Below are positions 61,713 through 64,000 of a DNA stretch of 64,000 bases, in pieces. Under the pieces are notes generated by a model. It was not told the DNA's origin and did no database searches. It saw nothing but the letters and a program-made list of their open reading frames with translations. Both the position numbers and the translations under genes were made by a program. The stretch is from NCBI GenBank assembly GCA_012103605.1, contig WLWL01000002.1, positions 1 to 64,000 on the forward strand, given 5' to 3'. The first letter of the stretch is position 1. Each line of letters opens with the position of its first letter. The stretch comes from Candidatus Nanopelagicales bacterium (GTDB lineage: Bacteria > Actinomycetota > Actinomycetes > S36-B12).

Positions 61713-61889
61713 CACAGGCGGTGAGGCCTCCTCCCGCTGGGCACCCCCTGGCACCCCTTCCCCGGTGGCAGGAAGTGCAAAGCGGGCGGGGACCTGACCG
61801 ACCTGGTCCCTTTCAACACCACACCGAGCAAGCAGAACCAACCAACATCCGAATCAACGTTCATCTCAACCGCGAACAAGGAGAAGGAC
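61713..61889 (+). ncRNA. candidate mraW RNA motif / structured leader upstream of rsmH
   Basis: Intergenic G+C-rich segment with potential stems (e.g. GGACC...GGTCC; CCGC...GCGG) in the mraZ-rsmH gap, where the actinobacterial mraW RNA motif is known to occur. No covariance model was run. Confidence 0.35.
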
Positions 61890-62027
61890 ATGGCAGCAAT
61901 CGATGAAATTCCCGACGTAACATCGACGTTCCACCCCGTCCGCACGGGTGTGGCCGTCATGGTTGCCGGTGTCGCCACCGGAACAGTCCTCTATGTGGTT
62001 TCCGTAGTCGTGGCGGGTTGGGCCTAG
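61890..62027 (+). CDS. small membrane protein (45 aa) between mraZ and rsmH
   Basis: Strong RBS AAGGAGAAGGAC then ATG: MAAIDEIPDVTSTFHPVRTGVAVMVAGVATGTVLYVVSVVVAGWA*; one TM helix. Below the ORF-track length cutoff. Confidence 0.65.
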   Translation: MAAIDEIPDVTSTFHPVRTGVAVMVAGVATGTVLYVVSVVVAGWA

Positions 62028-62072
62028 ACCCCCGCTCGGGACACACGTCCCGGTCGATGGGGAAGTCGACTC

Positions 62073-63026
62073 GTGACATCACCACTCGTTCACCACACGC
62101 CCGTTGCAAGCGAGCGCGTCCTCGCTTTGCTGGCACCTGCCCTGACCGAGCCAGGTGCCGTCCTCGTTGATGCAACGGTTGGGCTCGGTGGTCACTTGCG
62201 GATGGCCCTCGATCGATTCCCCGCTATTCGCGTCATCGGCATCGATCGAGACCCCGAGGCTCTCGAGATCGCCGCAGAGCGACTATCCGCGAGTCGGGAG
62301 CGAGTGCACCTGGTGCATGCCGTGTTTGACGAGATCCCGTCCATCCTTGCCGATCAGGGCATCGCGTGCGCTGATGGCGTGCTGTTCGACCTGGGGGTCT
62401 CCTCCATGCAATTGGACGAGGTGCGGCGGGGATTTTCGTACGCGCAGGATTCTGAGCTGGACATGCGGATGAACCCCGGGGACGCCCTGACGGCGGCGGA
62501 TGTCGTGAACGACTACGCCGAAGAAGATCTTGTTCGCATCCTTCGGCAATTCGGCGAGGAGAAGTTCGCACCCCGCATCGCACGCGGAATCGTTCGCGCC
62601 CGGGAAGGCCACCGAGTGTCCCGATCGTCGGAGTTGGCGTCGATCGTCAAGGAGGCCATCCCCGCTGCAGCGAGGCGCCGAGGGGGAAATCCAGCCAAGC
62701 GCACCTTCCAGGCCTTGCGTATTGAGGTCAACGCAGAACTGACGGTGCTGCGCAGAGCCCTTCCCCGAGCGCTTGATGTCCTCAGCGTGGGCGGCCGCAT
62801 CGTCGTGATGTCCTACCAGTCGCTCGAAGACCGAATCGTCAAGTCAGAGTTCGTGGCGCGCACATCCATCGATGCTCCACCGGACCTTCCTGTTGTTCCT
62901 CAGGACATGCAGCCGTCCTTCAGGTTGGTCACGCGGGGGGCCGAAATGGCGTCGGACGCGGAAGTGGAAGCCAACTCGCGGGCAGCCTCGGTTCGATTGC
63001 GCGCCGTCGAACGGGTGGCGGCATGA
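62073..63026 (+). CDS. rsmH: 16S rRNA (cytosine(1402)-N(4))-methyltransferase RsmH (MraW)
   Basis: HHTPVASERVLALL, VLVDATVGLGGHLRMAL, GVLFDLGVSSMQLDEVRRGFSYAQDSELDMRMN. Confidence 0.96.
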   Translation: MTSPLVHHTPVASERVLALLAPALTEPGAVLVDATVGLGGHLRMALDRFPAIRVIGIDRDPEALEIAAERLSASRERVHLVHAVFDEIPSILADQGIACADGVLFDLGVSSMQLDEVRRGFSYAQDSELDMRMNPGDALTAADVVNDYAEEDLVRILRQFGEEKFAPRIARGIVRAREGHRVSRSSELASIVKEAIPAAARRRGGNPAKRTFQALRIEVNAELTVLRRALPRALDVLSVGGRIVVMSYQSLEDRIVKSEFVARTSIDAPPDLPVVPQDMQPSFRLVTRGAEMASDAEVEANSRAASVRLRAVERVAA

Positions 63027-63781
63027 GCGTTACGTCGTCCGCTGCCGAATCGCCTCTGGCGGACCCATCCGCGCTTTCGCTGCCGTCGGAAAGCACCGAG
63101 TTCGCCACCCAGGGGGCCGGACGCCGACTGCGAAGCGATCGCCCCCACTTGCGATTGGTCGCTCCGCTGCGACCGGAACGGGCGAGTCGAGGGCTCTTCG
63201 CGGTAGTGGTCACCATCGGGTTGGCGTTGGGGCTCATCGTCATGTTGCTGATCAATACGTCCGTCGCGCAGACAGCTTTCGTCGTGAGTGAGTTGCAGTC
63301 GAAGCAACGTGAGCTCGCGCGGACCGAAGCTTCGTTGACTCAAGCGATCGCTGCTGTGGCGGCTCCGCCGGAACTTGAATCGAAGGCTCGTGCGTTGGGC
63401 ATGGTTCCGGCCACGCGCCCGGTATTCCTCACCGTTCCTAGCGGCAAGGTTCGGGGAAAAGCCAAACCTGCTCCCGGTGATCGCAGTCGGACGTTAAATC
63501 TCGCAGGCTCCTTGACGGCGACGCTCATCGATCCTCTTCCCGTCAACGGGCGCGGAGAAAAATTGCCTCCCGCGCAGCGACGGCAGGTCGGGGATGGCGC
63601 GGTTCTTGTCGATGCTGCTGCTCAGCCCACCGGCGACGCGGCGACGCAGCAGGCGCGTCGGAATGAAGAACGTCAGGCCTTGCGTCAAACGGCGACGACC
63701 GACGGGGCTGTTCTGGTGGGCCCTGACGCGCCGCGCGCGGGAGAAGTCGATGGCGCTGAGCTGGGACAGGCGGGGCAGTGA
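63023..63781 (+). CDS. FtsL-like septum protein (single TM plus coiled coil)
   Basis: RGLFAVVVTIGLALGLIVMLLINTSVAQTAFVVSELQSKQRELARTEASLTQAIA; positioned between rsmH and ftsI. Confidence 0.8.
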   Translation: MSVTSSAAESPLADPSALSLPSESTEFATQGAGRRLRSDRPHLRLVAPLRPERASRGLFAVVVTIGLALGLIVMLLINTSVAQTAFVVSELQSKQRELARTEASLTQAIAAVAAPPELESKARALGMVPATRPVFLTVPSGKVRGKAKPAPGDRSRTLNLAGSLTATLIDPLPVNGRGEKLPPAQRRQVGDGAVLVDAAAQPTGDAATQQARRNEERQALRQTATTDGAVLVGPDAPRAGEVDGAELGQAGQ

Positions 63782-64000
63782 TGGCTACCGGCTACCCAAC
63801 GAAGCAGGCCCAGAGTCGACGACCACGCCGAGCGACGTCTGGTGGACGTGGCTCCGGGGGAGACCATCACACACCGGGTGATTTCCGTCGAGGGAACGCT
63901 CGGCGCCGAGGCACCGCGCTAGTCCTGGCCACGGCCGTCGTCGCTTCTGTTTTCGCAGCGCGTCTAGTGGACCTCCAGGCGGTACGAGGCGAGGCTCTTG
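63781..64000 (+). CDS. ftsI: penicillin-binding protein FtsI/Pbp (N-terminal fragment; runs off window)
   Basis: ATG overlaps preceding stop (ATGA); MATGYPTKQAQSRRPRR...TALVLATAVVASVFAARLVDLQAVRGEAL TM anchor typical of actinobacterial FtsI. Absent from the supplied ORF track. Confidence 0.8.
   Translation, partial: MATGYPTKQAQSRRPRRATSGGRGSGGDHHTPGDFRRGNARRRGTALVLATAVVASVFAARLVDLQAVRGEAL

Overview
The window is a 64 kb segment of a high-GC actinobacterial chromosome. It is almost fully coding, with about 57 supportable CDS, and I see no phage, IS element, CRISPR array, rRNA or tRNA. In order it holds: (i) a methylmalonyl-CoA/B12-linked module (epimerase fragment, thiolase, MeaB); (ii) SigR/RsrA-like sigma/anti-sigma genes, a PdtaS-like kinase and WhiB; (iii) a minus-strand operon headed by a cobalamin riboswitch with its own terminator, encoding a fused-ATPase ECF transporter plus two exported accessory proteins; (iv) a long block resembling the mycobacterial echA17/Rv3038c-Rv3030/fixAB/iscS/mnmA/Rv3015c/ligA/gatCAB neighbourhood; (v) a catabolic island bracketed by two direct ilvD paralogues that share a gene-conversion-like tract; (vi) an SOS-box-led HEPN-dnaE2-dinB operon; (vii) RmuC, HelD/HelR-like helicase, phosphopantetheinyl transferase-like and DUF3048 genes; and (viii) the start of the dcw cluster (mraZ, rsmH, ftsL-like, ftsI). 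The best candidate for an undescribed system is the ilvD-bracketed island: a Gfo/Idh/MocA dehydrogenase, an ApnL-like putative lactonase, a DHAD paralogue, an SDR and a 2,4-diketo-3-deoxy-fuconate-hydrolase-like FAH protein. Together they could form an oxidative sugar-acid pathway, possibly for a branched sugar such as D-apiose. All family calls come from reading the translations and recalled family motifs; no database search was run.
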